Part shown: in pieces, positions 1 through 8,310 of the stretch
Position numbering within the stretch: position 1 is the stretch's first letter
How the letters are laid out: each line of letters begins with the position of its first letter
NCBI GenBank assembly: GCA_019912665.1
Contig: JAIOIE010000008.1
Location: 186,001 to 250,000 of the forward strand
From: Deltaproteobacteria bacterium
Lineage (GTDB): Bacteria > Desulfobacterota > GWC2-55-46
DNA: 64,000 bases
Direction of reading: 5' to 3'
Position numbers and translations under genes: made by a program
The notes under the pieces: model-generated
The model's database searches: none
What the model was told of the DNA's origin: nothing
Seen by the model: only the letters and a program-made list of their open reading frames with translations

Positions 1-1121
1 TCGATTGGGATGTAGGGCTGAGAGCGGAGGCCCGTGTACTTCTGCTCGGGTCGGTATATGCGGTTGTAGTTGAGCTGCTCCATCCAGTGGGCGAGCCATC
101 CGGCGACCCTGCCCATGGCGAAGATGGGTGTAAAGAGCTCGGTGGGTATCCCCATGCTCCGGAAGAGGATGCCGGAGTAGAAGTCTATGTTCGGATAGAG
201 GCCTTTGTCCGCGAGCCTCTCCATGACCACCGCCTCTATTTCGCGGGAAGACTCTATCGTGTTTTTGTCTATCTCGTCGAGCTCCGCGAGCCGGGCGATG
301 TAGCCCTTCAAGACCTCGCCCCGCGGGTCGGTCGTCTTGTAAATCCTGTGCCCGACCCCCATGACCTTCTCCTTCCGCGTGAGCTTGCCTTCTATGTACG
401 CTCTCGCGTTGCCGCTCGGCCCTATCTCGTCGAGCATCCGGACGACGGCCTCATTAGCCCCGCCGTGGAGCGGGCCCGAGAGCGTGCCGATGGCGGAGGA
501 TACGACCGTATATGGGTCGGCCAATGTCGAGCCGACGACCCTGGCGCTGAAGGTCGACGCGTTCATGGTGTGGTCCGCGTGGAGCACGAGCATGGAGTCG
601 AGTATCTTCTCGATTAGCGGCGAAGGCTCCTTCTCGAAGAGCATGTAATAGAAGCTCGCCGCGAGCGAGAGGTCGTTCCTCGGCTGTATCGGGGCGTCCC
701 CGTGCCTGAGCCTGTGTACCGCCGCGACGATGGTGGGGAGCTTGGCTATGAGCCTTACGCATGACCAGTAGCGCGTCTCGGGGTTCAAGGTGTCCCTTGC
801 GGGATAATACATGCCCATGGCGGAGGTCACGGCCTGGAGGTAGTGCATGGGGTGGCCGTTCTCCGGAAGGTACTCCATCATCCTGAGTATCTTGAGCTTG
901 AGGCGGGTGTGGAAGGTGATGTCGCCCCTGAACTTCTCCAGTTCAGCCCTCTTCGGCAGGCGGCCGAAAAGGAGGAGGTAAGCGACTTCGACGAAATTGC
1001 TTTTCTCGGCGAGCGCCTCGACCGGTATGCCCCGGTACTCGAGTATGCCCTTTTCCCCGTCTATGAAGCTTATTGCCGACTCGGCGGCGGGAATGCCTTC
1101 GAGCCCGGGGACCACATCCAT
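1..1121 (-). CDS. gltA: citrate synthase (3' end beyond window)
   Basis: Condenses oxaloacetate and acetyl-CoA to citrate in the cytoplasm. The minus-strand frame stays open to the left edge, so only the last few codons are missing. Visible family landmarks are GLEGIPAAES near the start, the YRGIPVEALAE segment, HADHTMNAST (catalytic His region), SGPLHGGANE (binding His), MGVGHRIYK and a C-terminal RPEQKYTGLRSQPYIPI. I chose the ATG at 1121, which has GAGAG 8 nt upstream. An in-frame ATG at 1139 adds six residues but has no ribosome site. A terminator separates the gene from csp. It supplies the entry step of the TCA genes found further right. The N-terminal style is the bacterial type I form. 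Confidence 0.95.
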   Translation of the reverse strand, partial: MDVVPGLEGIPAAESAISFIDGEKGILEYRGIPVEALAEKSNFVEVAYLLLFGRLPKRAELEKFRGDITFHTRLKLKILRMMEYLPENGHPMHYLQAVTSAMGMYYPARDTLNPETRYWSCVRLIAKLPTIVAAVHRLRHGDAPIQPRNDLSLAASFYYMLFEKEPSPLIEKILDSMLVLHADHTMNASTFSARVVGSTLADPYTVVSSAIGTLSGPLHGGANEAVVRMLDEIGPSGNARAYIEGKLTRKEKVMGVGHRIYKTTDPRGEVLKGYIARLAELDEIDKNTIESSREIEAVVMERLADKGLYPNIDFYSGILFRSMGIPTELFTPIFAMGRVAGWLAHWMEQLNYNRIYRPEQKYTGLRSQPYIPI

Positions 1122-1243
1122 TGTAAGTCTCTCGTCCATTCCAATGACCCGGTTTTGGCGGAGAAGCCCGGACAGGGCTTTTGAGGAGAATCCCTCGTTC
1201 CTTTTCAAGGCAGATTCTATAACACTGACACCGGGTTGTACAT

Positions 1244-1275
1244 AAAAAAAGCCCCCATCCTGCCGGATGAGGGCT
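1244..1275 (-). terminator. rho-independent terminator after csp
   Basis: On the minus strand AGCCCTCATCC, a GGCA loop and GGATGGGGGC form a GC-rich stem followed by seven T. It lies 20 nt beyond the csp stop and isolates csp from citrate synthase. Confidence 0.85.
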
Positions 1276-1295
1276 ACTGTAATCCCTTTGGGTTA

Positions 1296-1505
1296 CTATA
1301 GCATGGGATTGGGGTTGACGTTTTCAGCCTTGAGCCCCTTGGGGCCCTTGGTGATCTCGAAATCAACCCTCTGCCCCTCCTTCAGGGTCCTGAACCCGGA
1401 ACCCTGTATCGAAGTATAATGGACAAAGACGTCCTCGCCAGTGTCCTGTTCAATAAACCCGAAACCCTTGGATTCGTTGAACCACTTCACCTTTCCTGAA
1501 GGCAT
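1296..1505 (-). CDS. cold-shock domain protein (CspA family)
   Basis: A 69-residue single cold-shock domain, a small OB-fold that binds single-stranded RNA/DNA and acts as an RNA chaperone. The RNP1 motif KGFGFI and RNP2-like DVFVHYT are intact, and the start [10 protein letters not shown] is typical. The ATG at 1505 is set by AAGGAGGG nine bases upstream. Longer in-frame upstream starts lack support and would add a non-homologous tail. It is monocistronic: a sigma70-like promoter lies upstream at 1623-1651 and a terminator downstream. The roughly 120-nt leader is consistent with the long 5' leaders of csp genes, but thermosensing cannot be read from sequence alone. Confidence 0.95.
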   Translation of the reverse strand: MPSGKVKWFNESKGFGFIEQDTGEDVFVHYTSIQGSGFRTLKEGQRVDFEITKGPKGLKAENVNPNPML

Positions 1506-1610
1506 AAGGAAAAACCCTCCTTTCTCATTGGAATTCATAAGTAATAGGGGTTTTTCGCACTTCAGGTCCTTTTGCAATTACCTCGCGCTTCCAAACCCTG
1601 CTACTAGCTT

Positions 1611-1651
1611 ACTTACTGAGTAAGTCTAATTGAGGGTCTGCGGCTTGTCAA
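1611..1651 (-). promoter_or_regulatory. csp promoter with overlapping palindrome
   Basis: On the minus strand TTGACA (1651-1646), a 17-nt spacer and TAGACT (1628-1623) form a sigma70-like promoter. The perfect palindrome ACTTACT-G-AGTAAGT (1611-1625) overlaps the -10 and probable start site, where a repressor would bind. The regulator is unknown. Confidence 0.55.
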
Positions 1652-1682
1652 GGAAGGGGCCCCGGATTTTTTTTGTTCCGCT

Positions 1683-2282
1683 TTATCCTCCTCCATGCTT
1701 CCAGGCCAAAAAGTCCCTGAACGCCCTGAGCGCCTTCGCCCTGTGGCTTATCCTGTCCTTTTCCCCGGGCGGGAGCTCAGCCACAGTGAGCCCCCTTCCC
1801 GGCACGACGAAAACGGGGTCGTAGCCGAAACCGCCGCTCCCCCTGGGTTCAGTTGATATCTCACCCTCGAACTCGCCCTCGAAGACCTCCTCGCCTTTGC
1901 CTGGCTCGACGAATGCGGCAGCGCACCTGAAGCGCGCGGTCCTTTTCCCTTCGGGCACGCCTTCGAGCGCAGCCAAGAGCTTCACGTAATTGTCTGCATC
2001 GGTTGCGCCCTCGCCAGCGTATCTGGCGGAAAAAACACCGGGCGCGCCGGAGAGCGCGTCCACCTCAAGCCCTGAATCATCGGAAAGCGCGGGAAGGCCT
2101 GTAGCCTCCGCAACGAAGCGGGCCTTTATGAGCGCGTTCTCCCTGAAGCTATCGCCCGTCTCGGGCGGAAGGACAAGCGAAGGGTACTCGTTGAGGGTGA
2201 CGACCTCGACACCGGTTCCTTCAAGCAGGCCGGCTATCTCCGCCGCCTTGCCCCTGTTCCTGGTGGCGATGACCAGCTTCAA
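1683..2282 (-). CDS. rdgB: XTP/dITP diphosphatase (non-canonical purine NTPase)
   Basis: Hydrolyses ITP, dITP and XTP to monophosphates, cleaning the nucleotide pool. It is 199 residues, the normal length. Motifs are [11 protein letters not shown] at the N terminus (phosphate binding), [12 protein letters not shown] (metal and base binding), [15 protein letters not shown] and [14 protein letters not shown]. The start is a TTG at 2282 whose bases overlap the TGA stop of rph, so translation is probably coupled. The amidase-rph-rdgB order makes a three-gene operon. Coupling of rph and rdgB is common in bacteria. Confidence 0.95.
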   Translation of the reverse strand: MKLVIATRNRGKAAEIAGLLEGTGVEVVTLNEYPSLVLPPETGDSFRENALIKARFVAEATGLPALSDDSGLEVDALSGAPGVFSARYAGEGATDADNYVKLLAALEGVPEGKRTARFRCAAAFVEPGKGEEVFEGEFEGEISTEPRGSGGFGYDPVFVVPGRGLTVAELPPGEKDRISHRAKALRAFRDFLAWKHGGG

Positions 2283-3022
2283 TTCCCGTTCCCGATTGTT
2301 TTCTTCTGGAAGGCTGTGAGTTCTTTTATGCCCTTTGAGGCGAGCGAGATGAGCTCCGTCATCTCATCGGATGAGAAAGGGGAAAGCTCCGCCGTGCCCT
2401 GCACCTCGATGAACCTGCCGTCGCCGGTCATTATGACGTTCATGTCGACTTCGGCTTTCGAGTCCTCCTCGTAGTTGAGGTCGAGGACCGGCACGCCGCC
2501 CACGATGCCGACGCTAACGGCCGCGACAGAGTCCCTGAGCGGTATGGAATCGAGGAGGCCCTGCTCTACAAGCTCGCGGAGGGTATCATGGACGGCGATG
2601 TAAGCGCCCGTGACGGACGCGGTCCTCGTGCCGCCGTCCGCCTGTATCACGTCGCAGTCTATGTAGACGGTCCGCTCTCCTAAGGCCTGCATGTCGGCGA
2701 CCGCCCGGAGCGACCTCCCTATCAGCCTCTGTATCTCGTGCGTCCTGCCGCCGACCTTCCCTGAGACGGCCTCCCTCTGTATCCGTTTCTTCGAAGACCT
2801 CGGGAGCATCGCGTACTCGGCTGTGAGCCAGCCCCTCCCCGTGCCTACGAGAAATGGCGGGACCCTCTCCTCGACGGTCGCCGCGCAGATTACTTTCGTA
2901 TCGCCCATCTCGAAGAGGACCGAGCCCTCCGCGAACTTGAGATACCGGCGCTCCGCGGCCACTCTCCTCAACTCGTCAGGCTTCCGCCCGTCCGCCCTGT
3001 CAGTCCCTGCCGCTGACTTCAA
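2279..3022 (-). CDS. rph: ribonuclease PH
   Basis: Phosphorolytic 3'-5' exoribonuclease that trims tRNA precursors. It is 247 residues, full length for the family. The segment [11 protein letters not shown] is the conserved N terminus, followed by [33 protein letters not shown], the [20 protein letters not shown] phosphate and catalytic region, and [21 protein letters not shown]. The predicted start is a TTG at 3022, four bases after GGGGG, because no ATG or GTG lies between the upstream stop and the conserved core. It overlaps the end of the amidase gene by 23 nt and rdgB by 4 nt. Confidence 0.95.
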   Translation of the reverse strand: MKSAAGTDRADGRKPDELRRVAAERRYLKFAEGSVLFEMGDTKVICAATVEERVPPFLVGTGRGWLTAEYAMLPRSSKKRIQREAVSGKVGGRTHEIQRLIGRSLRAVADMQALGERTVYIDCDVIQADGGTRTASVTGAYIAVHDTLRELVEQGLLDSIPLRDSVAAVSVGIVGGVPVLDLNYEEDSKAEVDMNVIMTGDGRFIEVQGTAELSPFSSDEMTELISLASKGIKELTAFQKKTIGNGN

Positions 3023-3806
3023 TGTACCCCCTTTTCCTTGCGAGCGCGTCCTTGAAGCTCAATATCCCTTCGGCTATCGATTCGGCCAGCCTTGCCTGGC
3101 CGTCCGCCTTCGAAAGCCACTTCTCCTCGGACGGGTTTGAGATGAAGCCGACCTCTATCAGTACCGCGGGCATGGTCGCGCCCACGAGCACAGTGAACGG
3201 GGCCTGCTTGACTCCGCGGTTCTCCCTGCCGGTGCCGCCGACCATCGTCGTGTGGACCATTTCGGCAAAAGCCGAACTCTCGTGGTGAGACATGGTGTTC
3301 GCGAGGTCGAGGAGTATGCTCTTTATGTCGTCCTCCGCGCCCGCCGCGGCAAGCTCTGCCCCGTGCGCCCCGGCGCTGTTCTCAAAGGCGGCAAGCCTCC
3401 TTGCGTCCTCGTCCGTAGCCTCGAAGCTAAGAAAGAAGGTCTCTATGCCGATGGCGTCCTTGTTCGAGGCGGCGTTGGCGTGTATGCTTATGAAAAGGTC
3501 CGCTCCGTTCCTGTTGGCAAAGGCAGTCCTCTCCTCGAGGGGGATGAAGACGTCGGCGGTCCTGGTAAGGAGCACCCTCAAGTCGTCCCTTTTCTTCAGG
3601 GTCTCCGCAAGGCCCAGGGCGAGCCTCAGGGTCACGTCCTTTTCCTCAAGCCCGGACGGCCCCTTTGCGCCGGTGTCCTCTCCGCCGTGTCCGGGGTCGA
3701 TAACGACCACCATGGGGCCGGACACCCGCGATTCCGCGCCGTTTGCGGCGGCGGAAAACGAAAGAGCTATGAGAAGAACAGAGGCGGCCAGAAGGTACTT
3801 TCCCAT
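3000..3806 (-). CDS. N-acetylmuramoyl-L-alanine amidase (Amidase_3, secreted)
   Basis: A zinc amidase that cleaves the peptide stem from muramic acid in peptidoglycan during septum splitting or turnover. Residues 1-24 form a signal peptide ([20 protein letters not shown]). The Amidase_3 domain fills residues 32-255 with [13 protein letters not shown] (first Zn His), [16 protein letters not shown] (Glu ligand), SIHANAASN (second His) and LIEVGFISN (catalytic Glu). There is no AMIN targeting domain, so it is the short periplasmic form. It heads the operon with rph and rdgB. Its promoter-like -10 lies only eight bases from the ATG. Confidence 0.93.
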   Translation of the reverse strand: MGKYLLAASVLLIALSFSAAANGAESRVSGPMVVVIDPGHGGEDTGAKGPSGLEEKDVTLRLALGLAETLKKRDDLRVLLTRTADVFIPLEERTAFANRNGADLFISIHANAASNKDAIGIETFFLSFEATDEDARRLAAFENSAGAHGAELAAAGAEDDIKSILLDLANTMSHHESSAFAEMVHTTMVGGTGRENRGVKQAPFTVLVGATMPAVLIEVGFISNPSEEKWLSKADGQARLAESIAEGILSFKDALARKRGYIEVSGRD

Positions 3807-3814
3807 TTGTGCCT

Positions 3815-3843
3815 ATTGTAAATTCAAAGGCGGCCCAAGTCAA
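3815..3843 (-). promoter_or_regulatory. promoter for amidase-rph-rdgB
   Basis: On the minus strand TTGACT, 17 nt and TACAAT. The -10 ends eight bases before the amidase ATG, so the transcript would have almost no leader. Confidence 0.5.
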
Positions 3844-3902
3844 TGGGGCGGGCGATTCGCTGACATATCCCCCGGCGAATTTGCCATGTTAGCCGGATAA
3901 AT

Positions 3903-3930
3903 TTGACGGACCGCCGGTATTTGATATGAT
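3903..3930 (+). promoter_or_regulatory. promoter of the glucosylglycerate locus
   Basis: TTGACG, a 16-nt spacer and TATGAT, ending 38 nt before the phosphatase ATG. It is a close sigma70 match. No obvious osmotic operator was seen. Confidence 0.65.
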
Positions 3931-3968
3931 TTATGGGTCTATATCCATCCACCTTCCAACGGAGCCAT

Positions 3969-4790
3969 ATGAAACCGGTAATCTTCACCGACCTAGACGG
4001 CACGCTCCTTGATTCAAGCTACTCCTTTGAGCCCGCTACCGCGGCCCTTAAGAGGATTTCGGAAGACGCCATACCGCTTGCCCTCGTTACTAGCAAGACC
4101 CGGAAGGAAGTCGAGAGGATACGGGAAAGGCTGGGTAACCTCCACCCGTTCATAACCGAAAACGGCGGCGGGGTCTACGTACCGCGCTCGTATTTCCCGT
4201 TTCCCGTGAAGGGGGAGGAAAGGGACGGGTTCGTGCAAATGAAGCTCGGCCCGGACTACGGAGAGCTCCGCCGCGCCCTCGATTCCATAAGGGCCGGGTC
4301 CGGAAAGGCCATTAAGGGTTTCGGCGACATGACGGTCGAGGAGGTCGGGAAGCTCACAGGCCTCGGCCCGGAGGAAGCCGCTTTATCCAAGGAAAGGGAA
4401 TTTGACGAGCCCTTCGTTATGGCGGGGTCCTCGCCTGATGAGGCAAGAAAGCTCGTGGAGGCGGCCGGGTATTCGTTCACCATGGGACGGCTCTTCCACA
4501 TCACCGGGGCAAATGACAAGGGAAAAGCCGTCGACATGCTTATTGCCATGTACAGGGCCCTCTACGGCAAGATAGTTACAATCGGGCTGGGGGATGGGCC
4601 GAACGATTCGCCATTCCTGAGAAAGGTCGACTACCCGGTGCTGGTCATGAACGAGGACGGGGGGTATAACGATGTCGGGGAGATACCCGGGCTGGTGAGG
4701 GCTGATGGCATAGGCCCGTCAGGCTGGGCCAGGGCCGTCATCGGCATACTCGATTCCATCAGGTCCTCCTCCGAGGGGTATACCTGCTGA
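3969..4790 (+). CDS. mpgP: mannosyl/glucosyl-3-phosphoglycerate phosphatase (HAD-IIB)
   Basis: A HAD-superfamily IIB phosphatase of the MPGP family, which dephosphorylates mannosyl- or glucosyl-3-phosphoglycerate to the osmolyte. It is 273 residues. HAD motif I is FTDLDGTLLD (nucleophile Asp8 region), motif II is LVTSKTR, and motifs III/IV are GLGDGPNDSPFL. ENGGGVYVP is characteristic of the MPGP branch. The ATG at 3969 follows GGAG and begins the conserved core MKPVIFTDLD. No mannosyl-3-phosphoglycerate synthase is seen, but a GpgS-like enzyme is encoded at 7051, so the physiological substrate is more likely glucosyl-3-phosphoglycerate (GpgP role). The Ggs-like gene starts 2 nt after its stop. 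Confidence 0.85.
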   Translation: MKPVIFTDLDGTLLDSSYSFEPATAALKRISEDAIPLALVTSKTRKEVERIRERLGNLHPFITENGGGVYVPRSYFPFPVKGEERDGFVQMKLGPDYGELRRALDSIRAGSGKAIKGFGDMTVEEVGKLTGLGPEEAALSKEREFDEPFVMAGSSPDEARKLVEAAGYSFTMGRLFHITGANDKGKAVDMLIAMYRALYGKIVTIGLGDGPNDSPFLRKVDYPVLVMNEDGGYNDVGEIPGLVRADGIGPSGWARAVIGILDSIRSSSEGYTC

Positions 4791-4792
4791 CC

Positions 4793-6067
4793 ATGCAAAC
4801 GCGCGCCGAGACAGCCGAAGGGGAGATCCGGCCGAGCAACCTCCCCGACCGCGCCGACATAGTCGTGGGGATAGCGAGCTACAACAACTCGCGCACCATC
4901 GGCCACGTGGTCCGGGCCGTTGACGCCGGGCTCGCGAAATACTTCCCCTCCGAAAGGGCGGTCATAATAAACTCGGACGGCGGGTCGAGCGACAAGACAC
5001 CCGAGATCGTAATAAATGCGAGCGTGGACCACAAGGCCGTATTCCTCTCGCACAGGATTCACCCGGTAAACCGGATCACGACCCCGTACCACGGCATACC
5101 GGGCAAAGGGAGCGCATTCAGGACCATATTCAAGATGGCCTCGGTCCTCGGCGCAAAGGCCTGCTGCGTCGTGGACGCGGACCTCCGCTCGATAACGCCC
5201 GAGTGGATAGAGCTCCTCCTCTCCCCGGTCTACAAGGAGGGCTTCGACTTCGTAGCCCCCCTCTACGCAAGGCACAAGTACGACGGCACAATCACCAACT
5301 CGATAATATACCCGCTCACGCGGTCGCTCTACTGCAGGAAGATACGCCAGCCCATCGGCGGGGAGTTCGGCTTCTCCGGCGAGATGGCAAAATTCTACGT
5401 CGGCCAGGACGTCTGGAACACGGACGTGGCCAGGTTCGGCATAGACATATGGATGACGACCGAGGCCCTGGCCGGCCGCTTCAAGGTCTGCCAGGCGTAC
5501 CTGGGCGCGAAGATACACGACCCGAAGGACCCCGGCGCTGACCTCCGGGACATGTTCGTGCAGGTGGTCGGCTCGCTCATGTCGCTTACTGAGAAGCACA
5601 GCTCCCAATGGCGCTCGGCTACGGACTCGGTCGAGGTCCCGACCTTCGGGTTCAAATACCAGGTCGGCGTGGTCCCGATAAAGGCGAGCGTGGAGGGTAT
5701 GCTCCGGCATTTCAGGCTCGGGGCCGAGAACCTCCGGGATATATGGGCCGGGTTCATAGACAAGGAGACGGTGGACGCGCTTGCCCGGATGGCAAGGGCC
5801 GACGCGGCCTCGTTCCGCTTCACCAGGGAGATGTGGGTCAAGATGGTATACGACTACATACTGGCCTACCATCACAGGAAGCTCCAGCCCGAGCAGCTTT
5901 TAAAGACGCTCATACCTCTCTACTACGGCCGGACCGCGTCCTTTTTCCTCGAAACCGTCGACATGAATGACGAGGAGGCCGAAGCAGTGGTCGAAGAGGT
6001 CTGCGCCGAGTACGAACGGCAGAAAGAGTACCTGGTCAGTAACTGGCGAGAGGGGGTTAAAAAATGA
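4793..6067 (+). CDS. Ggs-like glycosyltransferase (glucosylglycerate synthase type)
   Basis: A cytoplasmic GT-A nucleotide-sugar glycosyltransferase of 424 residues. IVVGIASYNNSRTIGHVV, IINSDGGSSDKT and CCVVDADLRS (the DxD-type metal site) lie in the first 150 residues, followed by a GGEFGFSGEMAKFY acceptor-region signature and a mostly helical C-terminal half. The pattern resembles the single-step glucosylglycerate synthase Ggs known from Persephonella marina, which uses NDP-glucose and D-glycerate. That resemblance is from memory, and a GT2 or GT81 enzyme of other specificity is possible. It is flanked within 3 nt by the phosphatase and overlaps the next gene by 4 nt (ATGA), so it is certainly in one operon. 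Confidence 0.75.
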   Translation: MQTRAETAEGEIRPSNLPDRADIVVGIASYNNSRTIGHVVRAVDAGLAKYFPSERAVIINSDGGSSDKTPEIVINASVDHKAVFLSHRIHPVNRITTPYHGIPGKGSAFRTIFKMASVLGAKACCVVDADLRSITPEWIELLLSPVYKEGFDFVAPLYARHKYDGTITNSIIYPLTRSLYCRKIRQPIGGEFGFSGEMAKFYVGQDVWNTDVARFGIDIWMTTEALAGRFKVCQAYLGAKIHDPKDPGADLRDMFVQVVGSLMSLTEKHSSQWRSATDSVEVPTFGFKYQVGVVPIKASVEGMLRHFRLGAENLRDIWAGFIDKETVDALARMARADAASFRFTREMWVKMVYDYILAYHHRKLQPEQLLKTLIPLYYGRTASFFLETVDMNDEEAEAVVEEVCAEYERQKEYLVSNWREGVKK

Positions 6068-6756
6068 GGACGATAATAGAGCGGATTTCGGAACACCTAG
6101 AACATTTCGGGGAGCAGCTCCTCCGGTTCATCCCCGATCTCCTCGTCATAATCATCATAGTGCTGGCCGGCTTCATGGCAGCGGCCCTCGTGAGCCGCCT
6201 CCTCCAGAAGGGCTTCCGGGCAGTGAGGTTTGACGCCTGGAGCGACCAGATAGGCCTTACTACCGCTTTCAGGAAGGCCGGGATACTCAGGCCGCCTTCC
6301 CGCTTTATCGGCTCCTTCATATACTGGTTCATAGTGGTACTCTTTTTCGTCGCCGGGTTCGCCACCCTCGGGTTCCGCGTAACGGACGCGCTGGTCTCGG
6401 TCTTTTTCCTCTACCTCCCGAGGTTCTTCTCGGCGGTCATTATCGTGCTACTCGGGTACTTCATCGCTAACTTCCTCGCAAGGGCCGTGCTAATCGCCGG
6501 CGTCAACTCCGGGATCGAATACTCGAAGGCCTTAAGCGAGCTCGTCCGCATACTCCTTCTCGTACTGGCCTTTGCCATGGCTCTCGAGCAGCTCGCGATA
6601 GCCCCGAGGATAGTGCTTGCCGCCTTCGTCATTTTCTTCGGCTCCATAGGGCTCGCGGTGGCCGTGGCCTTCGGCATGGCCGGCAAGGCGTACGCGAAGA
6701 AGGCGCTGGATTTTCTCCTCTCCAGACGCGAGGGGAACAACCTGGACCAGCTTTAA
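6064..6756 (+). CDS. MscS-related small membrane protein (TM-helix repeat family)
   Basis: A 230-residue inner-membrane protein with about five predicted helices, for example at residues 21-43, 80-105, 112-135, 155-175 and 180-205. The last helix, FGSIGLAVAVAFGMAGKAYA, resembles the glycine/alanine-rich pore helix of MscS channels, but the cytoplasmic beta and alpha/beta domains of MscS are absent. It matches the TM-helix-repeat proteins often annotated as small-conductance mechanosensitive channels. It is translationally coupled to the Ggs-like gene (4-nt overlap). In an osmolyte operon, a role in solute release on downshock is a reasonable inference, not shown. Confidence 0.75.
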   Translation: MRTIIERISEHLEHFGEQLLRFIPDLLVIIIIVLAGFMAAALVSRLLQKGFRAVRFDAWSDQIGLTTAFRKAGILRPPSRFIGSFIYWFIVVLFFVAGFATLGFRVTDALVSVFFLYLPRFFSAVIIVLLGYFIANFLARAVLIAGVNSGIEYSKALSELVRILLLVLAFAMALEQLAIAPRIVLAAFVIFFGSIGLAVAVAFGMAGKAYAKKALDFLLSRREGNNLDQL

Positions 6757-7010
6757 ACACCGGGATAGCCGGTACCGCATTGCATGACGGCTCCCATGAT
6801 GCTACAATAGCCGTGGCTATTCACCAGGGTCTTTCAAAGCGGCTGCACCGTTTTCCTCGATAATCGTCCAGGACCCGGCTTGCGCGTTATGGCCGGGCTC
6901 CGACACAAGAAAGCCGAACCAGCGATTTCCGATACGGCCCTTCCATCCGGGACGGCATGCGCGCCCTTTTTGACGGGAAAGGCTTCGGGATCACGGGCCA
7001 CTCAACAAAT

Positions 7011-7039
7011 GACAATCTCTAAAAATTAGAGGTTGCCAT
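7011..7039. repeat. short copy of dispersed inverted-end element (copy D)
   Basis: Consists of both ends of the element family also seen at 12432, 15773 and 26063, joined without the middle: CAATCTCTAAAAA and TTAGAGGTTGCCA. It forms a CTCTAA/TTAGAG stem just upstream of the gpgS ribosome site AGGAGG (7041-7046). The rest of the 6757-7050 gap has a palindrome AATAGCC-GT-GGCTATT (6806-6821) and no gene or clear terminator. Confidence 0.6.
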
Positions 7040-7050
7040 AAGGAGGCATA

Positions 7051-8310
7051 ATGGCTGACTTCTACCACGCCGGGACCATCACGACCCTTCACAGGCTGGG
7101 GAAACCCAAGACCGAGCGCCTTCTGGCGGAACTCGAGCTTTACAGTCTCGTGCGCCCGATAGCGCTGGTCCTCCCCGCGCTTTATTCGGATGTCATGAGC
7201 GAGGCCATGAAGGGCATCAGGGAGGAGCTCAAGGGGGCCCGCTTCATAAGGGAGATCGTCCTTGTGCTCGGCCCGGCAACCGATGACGAGTACAGGGCTG
7301 TCAAGGAGTTCATGTCAGTCCTCCCGCACGAGGTCACGATAATCCACACGAGCGGGAATAGGATGAGGGAGCTCTACTCCACCCTCGAGCAAAAGGGGGT
7401 GAGCCCAGGGAAGGACGGCAAGGGCAGGTCCGCCTGGACGGCCTATGGCTACGTCATAGCTAGCGGCAAATCGAGCATAATAGCGTTGCATGACTGCGAC
7501 ATACAGAACTACAGCCTAGACCTACTGGGCAGGCTATGCTACCCGGTCGTGAGCCCGACCCTCGACTACGTCTTCTGCAAGGGCTACTACGCGCGCATAA
7601 CCGACAGGATGCACGGCAGGGTCACGAGGCTCTTCCTCACCCCGCTCGTGAGGGCGCTCCAGAAGATGGTCGTGAACCAGCCTTTCATAGATTTCCTCGA
7701 CGGCTTCAGGTACCCGCTCGCCGGGGAGTTCTCGATGACCGTGGACGTGGCCAGGATAAACAGGATACCCTGGGACTGGGGCCTTGAGGTGGGGATGCTC
7801 GCCGAGGTCTACAGGAACTACACGACCAAACGCGTATGCCAGGTCGACATAGCCGAGAACTATGAGCACAAGCACCAGATACTCTCGGCCGAGGACCCCT
7901 CTACAGGGCTCATGAAGATGAGCATCGATATAGCGAAGTCCATATTCAGGACCGTCGCGTCAGAGGGGGTCGTCTTCTCGGACGGGTTTTTCAAGTCGCT
8001 CATGGCCGCTTACCTCAAGATGGCCGAGGACAGCATAGTGAAATACGAGAGCGACGCGGCGATTAACGGTCTCTTCTACGACAGGCACGAGGAGGCGGCG
8101 ATGGTCGACGCCTTCACCAGGTCGATAATGGAGGCGGCAAAGACGATAAGCGAAAGCCCGCTCGGGGCCCCCATGATACCCAACTGGAACAGGGTCATCT
8201 CGGCGACCCCCGGAATTCTGGAGCGCCTCAAGGCAGTCATAGAGGAGGACAACAAGCTCGCCTTCAGTGCGGCCTCTCGTCCCCAGCAAGGAAACTCTCA
8301 AGCACAGTGA
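7051..8310 (+). CDS. gpgS: glucosyl-3-phosphoglycerate synthase-like glycosyltransferase
   Basis: Predicted to transfer glucose from an NDP-glucose to 3-phosphoglycerate, making glucosyl-3-phosphoglycerate for the phosphatase encoded at 3969. It has 419 residues. [11 protein letters not shown] begins the GT-A fold, [12 protein letters not shown] is the metal-binding DxD-type segment, and [17 protein letters not shown] with [16 protein letters not shown] matches the acceptor and catalytic region of archaeal/bacterial GpgS (GT81). The ATG follows AGGAGG at four bases. The gene is separated from the Ggs-like operon by 294 nt and may have its own promoter. Its 3' end overlaps the convergent yyaL-like gene by 47 nt. 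Mannosyl or other specificity is not excluded. Confidence 0.78.
   Translation: MADFYHAGTITTLHRLGKPKTERLLAELELYSLVRPIALVLPALYSDVMSEAMKGIREELKGARFIREIVLVLGPATDDEYRAVKEFMSVLPHEVTIIHTSGNRMRELYSTLEQKGVSPGKDGKGRSAWTAYGYVIASGKSSIIALHDCDIQNYSLDLLGRLCYPVVSPTLDYVFCKGYYARITDRMHGRVTRLFLTPLVRALQKMVVNQPFIDFLDGFRYPLAGEFSMTVDVARINRIPWDWGLEVGMLAEVYRNYTTKRVCQVDIAENYEHKHQILSAEDPSTGLMKMSIDIAKSIFRTVASEGVVFSDGFFKSLMAAYLKMAEDSIVKYESDAAINGLFYDRHEEAAMVDAFTRSIMEAAKTISESPLGAPMIPNWNRVISATPGILERLKAVIEEDNKLAFSAASRPQQGNSQAQ

Noticed and set aside
1137-1139. ATG at 1139 as citrate synthase start
   Set aside because: No ribosome site upstream; the in-frame ATG at 1121 has GAGAG at suitable spacing. The choice is uncertain by six residues.
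6806-6821. Perfect palindrome AATAGCC-GT-GGCTATT upstream of gpgS
   Set aside because: No T tract and no matching promoter, so I do not assign terminator or operator function.
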